Below, piece after piece: positions 1-6,683 of a stretch of DNA of 28,190 bases (position 1 is the stretch's first letter; the number at the start of each line of letters is the position of its first letter). This DNA is from Spirochaetota bacterium. Its GTDB lineage: Bacteria > Spirochaetota > Spirochaetia > DSM-27196 > PWMO01. The stretch is taken from assembly GCA_009908925.1 (NCBI GenBank), contig JAAAOH010000179.1, positions 1 to 28,190 on the forward strand. Reading direction: 5' to 3'. The position numbers and the translations under genes are program-made. The notes under the pieces are model-generated. The model was not told where the DNA came from. It saw only the letters and a program-made list of their open reading frames with translations, and ran no database searches.

Positions 1-959
1 AACATAAAGCTCATATCAGTAACCTGAGATGTGTCCCAACCGCCGATGTCCCGGTCGAAGGCAGCAGCTTGGCTAAACATGAATCTCATGGTTGTTACCG
101 AAGAGGTGTTCCAGCCGCCGATGTCCTGATCGAATGCGCTCGCACCCGAAAACATCCTGTCCATTTGGGTAACCTGCGCGGTGTCCCAGCCGCCGATGTC
201 CTGGTCGAACGCGGCAGCCGTGGCGAACATCCGGTCCATCAGGGTGACCGAGGAGGTATTCCAGCTACCGATAGCCCCATTAAACGCGGACGCCCCGGAG
301 AACATGCCGCTCATGACCGTAATGGAGGAGGTATCCCACCCCCCGATGTCGCCGTTGAACACGGCGGCGTCGCTGAACATATAGGAAAGATTGCTAAGCG
401 TTGAGAGATCGGGCGCGTCGGCGGCGCTAAACCCGGCCAGGTTGTCCGCATCCATGAACTGGCCCCCCAGAGGCCCGCTGCTTAACAGAACAACCTGCCC
501 CCACTGCTTGACATCGAGAAGCTTGTCGGCGTCGGTGTTGCCGCTGCCGGTGTCGTACCCGAATCCGAACCCCTCGATCACCCCATCGATGGTGACGTCG
601 TAGGTGCCGGCGACGGCGTATGTATGTAGCGTTTCCGGCTGGGCGCAGGATGTGATGAGGTCATTGGTCCCATCGCCCCACTCCACCGTGAAGTTGCACG
701 TCCCTGCGGGGTCGAGGGGAAGCTGGAGCTGGTTGTCGGCGGAAACCTTGTCGTCACCCGCGGCGTCCGTTCTCCAGGTTGTGACGAGCACGTCTGGCGC
801 GGGGGCGTCACCACCACCGCCACCACCGTCGTTACCCCCGTCAAGTAGCGACCTGGACAGGGCCGCGTCGTAGGGGGGCATACGGCATCCGCCGAGCCAG
901 AAAGCGAGCGTCAAGAGCGCAGAGACCGTCGAAATAATCCGCCCATTCATTATCCGCAT
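1..959 (-). CDS. BspA-family (DUF285) repeat surface lipoprotein, 3' end outside window
   Basis: The minus frame is open from an ATG at 959 (or an in-frame ATG at 950) to the left edge, so the C-terminus is missing. The product starts with a signal peptide ending in a lipobox, WLGGC (Cys25 from the 959 start), so it should be a lipoprotein outside the cytoplasmic membrane. A Gly/Asp-rich linker (GGNDGGGGGG) follows, then a PKD-like segment (FTVEWGDGTND, HTYAVAGTYDVTIDG), then 25-residue repeats of the form MFSGASAFDQDIGGWNTSSV. This order of TWRTD start, WGDG/HTYA module and DxDIGGWDTS repeats is that of BspA-like DUF285 surface proteins, which are linked to adhesion and protein binding in other bacteria. 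No strong ribosome binding site precedes either ATG. The family is clear; the precise role and ligand are not. Confidence 0.85.
   Translation of the reverse strand, partial: MRIMNGRIISTVSALLTLAFWLGGCRMPPYDAALSRSLLDGGNDGGGGGGDAPAPDVLVTTWRTDAAGDDKVSADNQLQLPLDPAGTCNFTVEWGDGTNDLITSCAQPETLHTYAVAGTYDVTIDGVIEGFGFGYDTGSGNTDADKLLDVKQWGQVVLLSSGPLGGQFMDADNLAGFSAADAPDLSTLSNLSYMFSDAAVFNGDIGGWDTSSITVMSGMFSGASAFNGAIGSWNTSSVTLMDRMFATAAAFDQDIGGWDTAQVTQMDRMFSGASAFDQDIGGWNTSSVTTMRFMFSQAAAFDRDIGGWDTSQVTDMSFM
31..405 (-). repeat. Five tandem 75-bp coding repeats of the BspA-like protein
   Basis: Units begin at 31, 106, 181, 256 and 331, each exactly 75 bp (25 codons), with a partial unit at 1-30. The core GCCGATGTCCTGGTCGAA is kept best in the first three complete units; the units at 256 and 331 are more diverged. 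The array continues beyond the left edge, so the total copy number is unknown. Confidence 0.9.
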
Positions 960-1665
960 CGAATTGCTCGTGCAAGAAAGTAGCACGCTCTCCACGACGG
1001 CGCAATTCTTCTGGATGCAACCCGGCCGAGACGGCCACCGGCGTGGGGGTGTCGTTTATGGCCGGCAGCCGGGTGCAAAGCCGCGCCGTCTCGTCGGAGC
1101 GCAAGATCGAGCTCAATTACATCGAGCTCTCATCGATTCTTGCCCTTGCCGCCGATAGGGGTTGCTCGGAGTTCGTCCGTCGGTGGCGGCGCAGGTGGGG
1201 CCGATGAGTCCCGAAGCATTGGTCGGCCTCCTTGATTCGAAGTTGAAGACGGACGCGCCATCAATACCCGTGCGGTACAGCATTCGTCCGGACTGTGTGG
1301 GGGGCTCGCATCGAGCCAGATCCCTGGAACAAGCTCTCGGAGACAACGGATTCCGGAGTCAATTCCTAACGTTGACTATGTCTACCAGGTCGACCATATC
1401 GTGCACCCCGGAGAGACGATTTCCGGCCTGACCCTGCACACGAATGATAGAAAAGTTATCCCCGACAGCAATGCCCTATCGCGGTATGAGAGGCGGATGC
1501 AGCGGAAGAACAGCGCAAAGTGCCTCGATGGGCGTTTTTTACGCCGTCAGACACAGCCGGGGAGACGGTTCAGAAGGATGAGTGAGTGGAATTGGGGGCT
1601 TCCGAGCAACTCCGGGGCTTGGAAGCGGATATCGTTCGAGCGTCGACGATGCCGAGAACAAGCGG
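960..1665. other. Gene-poor gap with no convincing intact gene
   Basis: About 700 bp lie between the start of the BspA-like gene and the methyltransferase remnant. Short protein-like stretches appear in different plus-strand frames, for example a LysM-like phrase HIVHPGETISGL near 1395-1430 and SERKIELNYIELSS near 1095-1140. They are interrupted by stops, lack ribosome binding sites and cannot be joined into one gene. The region may be degraded coding DNA. I see no RNA gene or terminator in it. Confidence 0.5.
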
Positions 1666-1822
1666 TCAGTTAAGGGGGTTTGAGTCGAATCCTGCCAGCA
1701 CCACCGTCGATGCACCCGTACCGCAGCCTATGTCGGCAACCTGAAGCTCTGCAGCCGTATCGAGCCGCGTAAGCTCGAGCGGGCGCCCCGCTACGGGCCG
1801 ACCACCGCCATCACCGCTCAGC
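1666..1822 (-). pseudogene. Remnant of a class I SAM-dependent methyltransferase
   Basis: One minus frame between about 1822 and the stop at 1666-1668 reads GGGRPVAGRPLELTRL, then VADIGCGTGASTVVLA. VADIGCGTGAST is a textbook motif I (SAM-binding glycine loop) of class I methyltransferases, and the leader resembles type 11/UbiE-like enzymes in which a GPGS-like segment precedes motif I. The frame has no start codon: it is closed upstream by a stop inside the last codons of the VWA gene. It ends about nine residues after the motif. It is therefore a fragment, truncated at both ends, that abuts the 3' end of the VWA gene. Confidence 0.55.
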
Positions 1823-3172
1823 AAGGCTCAGGAGCCCCGCGTAGCGGTCGTAGAGCTCCACTGTAATCAGGCCGAGGGCGGAGAATTCGGTCAGCACTAC
1901 CTGGTTGCCGCCGGCAGCCTCGGCAATGTGCGTGAATCGTTCGAAACGGGTTTCGACATTCTGCTTCACCTGTTCCTCGGTGAGCCGGTTGATTCGTTCA
2001 TCGGGGACTTCCTCGGCAATCATATTGTCTCGAACGCGGAACTCGCCCACGACGGAGGTCACCTCGTGCTCGAGGTCCGAATCAGTATGGAGGAGCACCT
2101 GCGCGTAGTCGAGGCCGGCATCGTGCAGCTTCTCTGCCGTACGCAGGGTCTCCGCGTAGTCCTCAGGCTCCCCGTCGGTAATCAGCACGAGGCAGTTGTG
2201 CCGCCCGGCCTCCTGTCGCTTGAGCACCGCCCGAAAAAGCTGTGCCTGCTTCGTGCCCTGTGCCTCCACGGCCCCCCGCCCCCGGGGCAGCGCGATGTGG
2301 CGCACGGTGTCGGAGAAATGGTAGCCGCGCACCCTCGTGTTCGGCATGGCGGCGGGGATCCGCTTCGCGATCCGGTTCGCCGCCGTTATGCCGTGCTCGA
2401 TGCGCCCGCGGGTCTTCATGCTGTAGGAGACATCAAGGGCCAGATGAAGCGTGACAGGCGTGTCTGCGGGAAAGAGGAGCCGGCCTTCGAGCAGGTTCGA
2501 GACCACGTTCCCAAGCGAGATGTCGGCCGACGGGCCGTGGGCGGCGAACGCGGGGCCGGCGCGGCCACTCCCGTCGACTGCGCCGGCGGCGGCGCCCCAG
2601 AAGCCCGCCAGCAGGCTCGGCGCCGGCTCAGTGCGCGCACGGTTCACGACGAAGGAGTTGTATTGATCCCGCACGAGCCGCGAAGATTCAGTCAGCGCGG
2701 GTTGAGCGAAGGCGGGCCCGGCGGCCCCCTCCACGCCGAAACGCTCGTAGTCCTGCATTACCTCGCGGGCGAGAGGTTCCGCGTTTCGAAGCCGCCTGTC
2801 GAGGCTGCCGACCTCCCGCGCAAAGCGCTCGGCGCTCTCCGGATCCGTTGCAGTGGCCACCGTGATCAGGCGGTCCTGCCGGAAATGATAGCGGTTCTGC
2901 AGGTGCGCGCGAAGCCGCCTGTCGATGATCGGAAACCGCGCAAGCTCCTCGGGAAGAACCCCGCCTACCGTGGGGCCGTCGAGGATGACCGAGCCGAGGG
3001 GAAGTCCGCCCCAGGTGACCGTGCGGACCTGCTCCACACCTGAAAAGGGGCGTGGGTTATTCTGCCAGCGCCCCCGGTCGACGGGGCCCGGGTCGCTGTT
3101 GCCGGTTGCACCGCCGCCGGTACCGGGGATGGTCCGGGGCGTCCACGGGCGGATCTCCCGATCGCGTTTCAT
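1811..3172 (-). CDS. VWA (von Willebrand factor A) domain protein
   Basis: The product has 453 residues, no signal peptide and no membrane segment, so it is probably cytoplasmic. The C-terminal half carries a VWA fold with a MIDAS metal site. DVSYS at residues 247-251 matches DxSxS, a Thr near 307 could be the third ligand, and LITDGEPED at 330-338 is the usual central strand. The N-terminal ~230 residues are rich in charged residues and Gly/Pro and match nothing I can name. In many bacteria such proteins work with a MoxR-type AAA+ ATPase as metal-insertion or protein-remodelling pairs, but no ATPase lies nearby here. An ACAGGA sits directly against the ATG at 3172, too close for a good ribosome binding site, so the start is uncertain. 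The 3' end overlaps a methyltransferase remnant. Confidence 0.8.
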   Translation of the reverse strand: MKRDREIRPWTPRTIPGTGGGATGNSDPGPVDRGRWQNNPRPFSGVEQVRTVTWGGLPLGSVILDGPTVGGVLPEELARFPIIDRRLRAHLQNRYHFRQDRLITVATATDPESAERFAREVGSLDRRLRNAEPLAREVMQDYERFGVEGAAGPAFAQPALTESSRLVRDQYNSFVVNRARTEPAPSLLAGFWGAAAGAVDGSGRAGPAFAAHGPSADISLGNVVSNLLEGRLLFPADTPVTLHLALDVSYSMKTRGRIEHGITAANRIAKRIPAAMPNTRVRGYHFSDTVRHIALPRGRGAVEAQGTKQAQLFRAVLKRQEAGRHNCLVLITDGEPEDYAETLRTAEKLHDAGLDYAQVLLHTDSDLEHEVTSVVGEFRVRDNMIAEEVPDERINRLTEEQVKQNVETRFERFTHIAEAAGGNQVVLTEFSALGLITVELYDRYAGLLSLAER

Positions 3173-3603
3173 TCCTGTAACTGTAGCGCCGAGACCGCTA
3201 GGTCACCAGCCCAATCAGGAATCTCGAGTGGCGTTGGGCTCTCGCACCAGCTGCGTGACGGTGTCCTGAACAAGCTTCGAGACCGCTACGTCGCAGCGCT
3301 TCTGAGAATCTCAGTCCGTCATCCACCGATGGAGAAGAATCGGAACTGGTCTTCCGCGGAACCAAACGAGCTAAGTGTTCTCCACCCCCTCGCGTCGGCT
3401 CCGGGTTCAGGTGAGGTCTCTATCAGCGTTGTCGCGCCACCTGTTTCCGGGTTGCCCGCACCGGGACTGCGCACCGTGTTCGCCTTTTTGGCGCCATTCT
3501 TACCGACGGAATAGAGAAGAGCAACGGCACGCGAGTACAGTCGAGGAGCTTTGCCGCCGATATGCCGTCCGGCACGTGATCAGCACGGCACTAGAGACAG
3601 GCC
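3173..3603. other. Gap without a recognised gene
   Basis: About 430 bp lie between two minus-strand genes. It should hold the VWA gene's promoter, but no clear -35/-10 pair stands out. GAGACCGCTA(G/C)GTC occurs twice (near 3189 and 3280). One minus frame stays open for about 85 codons (3319 to about 3580) and ends in EDQFRFFSIGG, but it has no ATG and no ribosome binding site. I do not call it a gene. Confidence 0.5.
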
Positions 3604-4500
3604 CTAGAAGCTACGGGCGGCACGCATTGTTGTGAAGATGAAAGAACCACCTCCATTGTAAGAAGCGGTCTTCTGAAGAGTAAATGAAGATCCATCAAAG
3701 AAGGACACCACGTATGCAGAGTCTCCCGGATCATTATTCCCAATTTCATCTTCTTCGGTTGAACTCCAGTACCACCAGGAGTCGTCTCCCTCCTCGGCGA
3801 ACCCGCCGATACCTTCCAGATACAGATTCTCGTACATTTGCAACAGCTCCTGCTGTGACGGCACGAACCAATCGTCATAGCCGTTTATTGACAACTGATC
3901 GGCAAGACGCGCTGCGGATGCGGTTTCTTGTCCCAAAGCCTGGGCGACCTCCTGCGTGTTGTCTCGGCCGGTGCCGATAGCGGTGCCCTGGGCCTGGGCG
4001 CCAGCGCCAATCTCTTGATCCGTCTCGGCCCACGCCAGGGGAATCCTCTCGGTATCTTCCGGCGCTGCTTCCATGTATGAGAATCCGAGATTCTCCGACT
4101 GTTGCGCACTCTCGGCAACGAAGAATATGTGGCCACCCGCCGGACCAGTGTCTCCGAGGCGATAGAAGCGGAACGAAAGCTGAACGCCGCGCGCAGTAAC
4201 AGCTTTGACGCGAGTCAGTTTGTGCGGGCCCGCTTGTACCGTGATTTCTCGATCTGAGCCGGTAGGGATTTCGAGTGCTGTCGCTTCTGTCTCCGGAGAA
4301 AACGTCTCTTCGACCGGAGTCATTCCCGGCCCTCTAACGGATACCGAAATCTCCTCTATGTTCTCCGGTGCCTGTTGGATGCTAATGGACGCCGGCGCAT
4401 GTCCGCTGCTTGACAGCGACGGATCCATACAGCCGGCGAGCAAGATACTGAGCCCGAGAGCGAGCCCGGTGAGAGTAGTGCCTGCTGTTACGCGATACAT
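3604..4500 (-). CDS. Lipoprotein with a DUF1566-type (Lcl C-terminal) domain
   Basis: I chose the ATG at 4500 because AAAGGAG lies six bases upstream; a start 33 bases further up lacks one. The 298-residue product has a signal peptide and a lipobox LLAGC with Cys24. Residues 25-110 form a module beginning MDPSLSSSGHAPASISIQ, shared with the lipoprotein at 5057-5683. From about residue 116 comes a DUF1566-like domain: GDTGPAGGHIFFV, GTAIGTGRDNTQ, NGYDDWFVPS (206-215), YWSST (244-248), and a terminal MRAARSF matching the usual VRAVRxF end. DUF1566 domains occur in exported, often repeat-rich proteins of unknown function. Family assignment is firm; function is unknown. Confidence 0.88.
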   Translation of the reverse strand: MYRVTAGTTLTGLALGLSILLAGCMDPSLSSSGHAPASISIQQAPENIEEISVSVRGPGMTPVEETFSPETEATALEIPTGSDREITVQAGPHKLTRVKAVTARGVQLSFRFYRLGDTGPAGGHIFFVAESAQQSENLGFSYMEAAPEDTERIPLAWAETDQEIGAGAQAQGTAIGTGRDNTQEVAQALGQETASAARLADQLSINGYDDWFVPSQQELLQMYENLYLEGIGGFAEEGDDSWWYWSSTEEDEIGNNDPGDSAYVVSFFDGSSFTLQKTASYNGGGSFIFTTMRAARSF

Positions 4501-4506
4501 AATCGG

Positions 4507-4513
4507 CTCCTTT
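4507..4513 (-). promoter_or_regulatory. Ribosome binding site AAAGGAG
   Basis: AAAGGAG on the minus strand, six bases before the ATG at 4500. It fixes the start of the DUF1566 lipoprotein and rules out the longer reading. Confidence 0.75.
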
Positions 4514-4582
4514 GTTTGACTCATTACGTCCACTGGGCGCAGAAATGAGCCTTAGCAATAGCGTCATAAATTGATCTCATAC

Positions 4583-5079
4583 TTATACCGTGGCACCCGC
4601 TGCGGTTTTTGCAGCCTGTTCGTTGTCAGACTGTGGTGGCAGTAGGTTACGAAGAAGCGAAATGACCAACCGGTTAGGGATTGACGCACGATCGTCGCTA
4701 TCCGGATTGCGGATTGCGGTCGTATTCATTAACACGAATTCGTCTTGTGCCCCGGATTAACTGCTCCAACTGCGTCACATAGCGTGGCGACAACGTCGTG
4801 GACCAGCCTACGCGGGGGACCGAAGATGCCTCGCAGGCTCAGGTTGTGCCCCAGACAAGACGCGATCGCGGTGCACCCTTTTACGTGCTCCGCGGTTTCA
4901 GCATCGCTCAGCTCTGTGAGATTCGCCTCTACAACTGAGACGTTATCATGGCTGCGCAAATGCTCCGGCAGCCGCTCTGCGGAGCGGACGATCACCACGA
5001 CAGTCTCACCGCGGTTGATCAGTTGATCCACCAGCAGTCGACCGGTGGCGCCAGTTTCACCCACAACTAGCGTTGACAT
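4583..5079 (-). pseudogene. Frameshifted, truncated NAD(P)H-binding (SDR/NmrA-like) protein
   Basis: The ATG at 5079 opens a frame reading STLVVGETGATGRLLVDQL, whose GETGATG fits the GxxGxxG dinucleotide loop of atypical short-chain dehydrogenases (NAD(P)H-binding, PF13460-like). It continues through CLGHNLSLRGIFGPPRRLV and stops after 116 residues at 4729. The family continuation is present in another frame: near 4750-4590 it reads FVLMNTTAIRNPD, then ISLLRNLLPPQSDNEQAA, which matches the FVLMNT...LLPPxxDNEQAA stretch of full-length relatives. This frame ends at 4583 with AAGATV, lacking the last third of the family (about 210-230 residues in full). So there is a one-base-type frameshift near 4740 plus a C-terminal loss. 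The start overlaps the tail of the lipoprotein frame by 23 bases. Confidence 0.75.
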
Positions 5080-5683
5080 GAATACCTCGAGGGAATCTCA
5101 GAGACGGTATACCATCGTTTCCCTGGCCCGTCTTGTGTCGCGCCGATGCGCGCAGCCGGGACGCCTCTCGGGGGAATCGGAGGCTTGCAGGGGCATGATC
5201 TTCGACCTCCCGGAAAGATCTCTTGCCCTTCCAGTGGCGGACAGTGGCACTGTCCGTGTAGCCGTATAAGTGAAGAGGAAACTGGAATCGCACCATATCA
5301 TCTATCATGACAAGCCGGTCGTTCTGCGTATCGGGTACAAAGATCTTCTCCTGCACCGGAACGGAGAGCTGAAGCCCGCCCCGGGGCACGGTGAAGCTCT
5401 TCGTGCCGAGAAAGTTGCTCGAATCGACGTCTATGGTGTGCTCTTCACCCACCGCCAACTCGAAGATCAGCGCCTCGGTGTCCCCCGTCACCGTTCGCGC
5501 AGCGTCCGCCCCGCCGCTTATCTCGATATCGAACGCCTCGATCGCCGAAGGCGCATCCTGAATGCTGATACTTGCCGGAGCGGTCCCCGACTGTGAAAGC
5601 GAAGCATCCATACATCCGGCCAGTGCTACAGTGCTGGCTGCGGCGAGAATGCCAAGCACGGTGCGCAGCCTGTTCCTACTCAT
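5057..5683 (-). CDS. Lipoprotein with shared N-terminal module, probably truncated
   Basis: The start is the ATG at 5683, with AAGGGGG five bases upstream. The 208-residue product has a signal peptide and lipobox VALAGC (Cys24). Its next ~85 residues (MDASLSQSGTAPASISIQDAP onward) are clearly paralogous to residues 25-110 of the lipoprotein at 3604-4500. Then IFVPDTQNDRLVMIDDM (about residues 105-121 after the module) resembles the start of an NHL-type beta-propeller blade. After this the protein-like character fades: Arg-rich, low-similarity sequence runs into the start of the NAD(P)-binding pseudogene. The likeliest reading is a propeller lipoprotein that lost all but its first blade through a deletion. 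If still expressed, only the lipid anchor and module would be meaningful. Confidence 0.6.
   Translation of the reverse strand: MSRNRLRTVLGILAAASTVALAGCMDASLSQSGTAPASISIQDAPSAIEAFDIEISGGADAARTVTGDTEALIFELAVGEEHTIDVDSSNFLGTKSFTVPRGGLQLSVPVQEKIFVPDTQNDRLVMIDDMVRFQFPLHLYGYTDSATVRHWKGKRSFREVEDHAPASLRFPREASRLRASARHKTGQGNDGIPSLRFPRGIHVNASCG
5238..5256. repeat. Perfect 19-bp palindrome
   Basis: CGGACAGTG-G-CACTGTCCG has perfect 9-bp arms around a single base. It lies in the degenerate tail of the truncated lipoprotein and about 160 bp upstream of the NAD(P)-binding pseudogene start. No T-run follows on either strand, so it is not a standard terminator. It could be an old operator or a chance cruciform. 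Confidence 0.5.
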
Positions 5684-5688
5684 GTGGA

Positions 5689-5696
5689 CCCCCTTG
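5689..5696 (-). promoter_or_regulatory. Ribosome binding site CAAGGGGG
   Basis: It lies five bases before the ATG at 5683 on the minus strand and decides the start of the truncated lipoprotein against a longer in-frame start at 5731. Confidence 0.6.
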
Positions 5697-5734
5697 TCCT
5701 TGACTCCAGAGCGTAACACTGAGTGAATCACTAA

Positions 5735-5764
5735 TCAAATAAAAATGCCGGGTGGACCGCCCGG
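5735..5764 (-). terminator. Rho-independent terminator for the DUF4384 gene
   Basis: On the minus strand CCGGGCGGTCCACCCGG forms a stem of five G-C pairs, extendable by a G-U pair, followed at once by CATTTTTATTTG. It lies about 33 bases beyond the stop codon at 5797 and just before the promoter zone of the 5683 lipoprotein, so it separates the two units. Confidence 0.7.
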
Positions 5765-5796
5765 AAGCGTCCGGAGATGCGGGAGTCGGTTCTCCA

Positions 5797-6657
5797 TCAC
5801 TCTCTCCCCACCGTCGTAATCGAGAGACTCGCCTCGGCAACGCGGGTGTCGCCGGCCTCCTCGAGCGGGTCGGCCTTCACGAGGCCGCGGGTGCGCACGA
5901 CGGCCTCGCGGGGACTGCCGAAGACCTCGTACTCCTGTCCTTCGATGACCTTCGGATAGACCCAGGCCGGCGGCGGCTCGCTGGTGTGGCCGGTGACGAC
6001 GAGGCGCTCAACCCCGAAGGGCGGCACCACCTGGAACCGATACGGCAGCGCCACGACGCGGTTCACACGGTCTATGCCGATGTAGAACCGCTCGTCGAGC
6101 AGAATCGTCTCCCCGGAGGCAAGGATGTAGCTCAGCCTCAGGAAGGCGGGCTGGTTCACCCGGAAGTAGAACTGCACGTACTCGCCCTCCTCGAAGACGA
6201 GCGCGCGCTCATCGCGGCCCTTGTCGGTCCACACTTCGAGGTCGAGGCCGCCGTTGACGATCTGATCGCTGAGGAGGGCGGCACCGCCTGAGAGCGCCTG
6301 GTCCATGTTCGTGGGCTCGAGGTCAGCGCGGGCCACCGACGAGGCCGGGATGGAGGCCTGCGGGGCGGAGACGGTGCGCCCGGTCTCGATGTCGCGGGCA
6401 ACGACGTGGAGCTCGACAGTCTCTTCTTCCGGCCAGTAACTGCCGCGCACGACAACCGGCGCGGCGCCGCCCGCGTTGCCCGGGCCGCCTGCGTTGCCCG
6501 CCGCACCCGGGCCGCCCGTATCGCCCTCGTCGGACGCGTCATTGCGCTGATTCTGAGACGTCGCCGGCAGCGTCGGTCCGGTCGGCGATAGGATGGCGCG
6601 GGCAGCCGCCCGTCTGCCCGCGGTTCGGATGCCCGCCGTGGGCAACCACAGGTTCAC
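5797..6657 (-). CDS. DUF4384 domain protein, probably lacking its 5' end
   Basis: The readable product from a GTG at 6657 has 286 residues. Residues ~50-70 are a GGPGNAGGA low-complexity linker. A FlgO-like segment follows (VRGSYWPEEETVELHVVARD, ETGRTVSAPQASIP). The C-terminal part from about residue 150 is DUF4384-like: ERALVFEEGEYVQFYFRVNQ, FLRLSYILASGETILLDERF, VVPPFGVERLVV. Such domains sit in exported or envelope-associated proteins of unknown role. No signal peptide is present. The same frame stays open 23 codons further upstream, reading LLKSLLDTSGG into the 3' end of the regulator gene, with no ATG and no ribosome binding site. The original 5' end was probably replaced when the regulator came to lie there, or an unusual start is used. 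A terminator follows at 5735-5764. Confidence 0.65.
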   Translation of the reverse strand: MNLWLPTAGIRTAGRRAAARAILSPTGPTLPATSQNQRNDASDEGDTGGPGAAGNAGGPGNAGGAAPVVVRGSYWPEEETVELHVVARDIETGRTVSAPQASIPASSVARADLEPTNMDQALSGGAALLSDQIVNGGLDLEVWTDKGRDERALVFEEGEYVQFYFRVNQPAFLRLSYILASGETILLDERFYIGIDRVNRVVALPYRFQVVPPFGVERLVVTGHTSEPPPAWVYPKVIEGQEYEVFGSPREAVVRTRGLVKADPLEEAGDTRVAEASLSITTVGRE

Positions 6658-6683
6658 GCCGCCCGACGTGTCGAGCAGACTTT

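Noticed and set aside
31..405. Regularly spaced repeats that could be taken for a CRISPR array.
   Set aside because: The units are contiguous 75-bp in-frame coding repeats without unique spacers and translate as DUF285 repeats.
1058..1207. Short plus-strand frame starting MAGSRVQSRAVSSERKIEL.
   Set aside because: Forty-nine codons with an Arg/Trp-rich end, no Shine-Dalgarno and no recognisable family; may be degraded coding DNA but cannot be supported as a gene.
1380..1440. LysM-like phrase (YQVDHIVHPGETISGL) on the plus strand.
   Set aside because: Only about 15 residues match, with no upstream start or ribosome binding site and no continuation of a LysM fold.
1685..1703. TCGAATCCTGCCAGCACCA looks like the 3' end of a tRNA (T-arm plus CCA).
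   Set aside because: No pairing 5' acceptor strand (GCTGGCA) lies 70-90 bases upstream, and the stretch is better explained as part of the minus-strand methyltransferase motif I remnant.
1928..3043. A 371-codon plus-strand frame opposite the VWA gene.
   Set aside because: The minus frame carries clear MIDAS motifs; the plus frame is a GC-driven antisense shadow rich in Arg, Gly and Val.
3319..3580. Minus-strand open stretch of ~85 codons ending EDQFRFFSIGG.
   Set aside because: No ATG, no ribosome binding site and no family; in GC-rich DNA open stretches of this size are common.
4590..4625. GCTGC-loop-GCAGC with a T-run near 4601-4614 as a terminator.
   Set aside because: The T-run lies in the loop rather than after the stem, and the stretch is in the NAD(P)-binding pseudogene.
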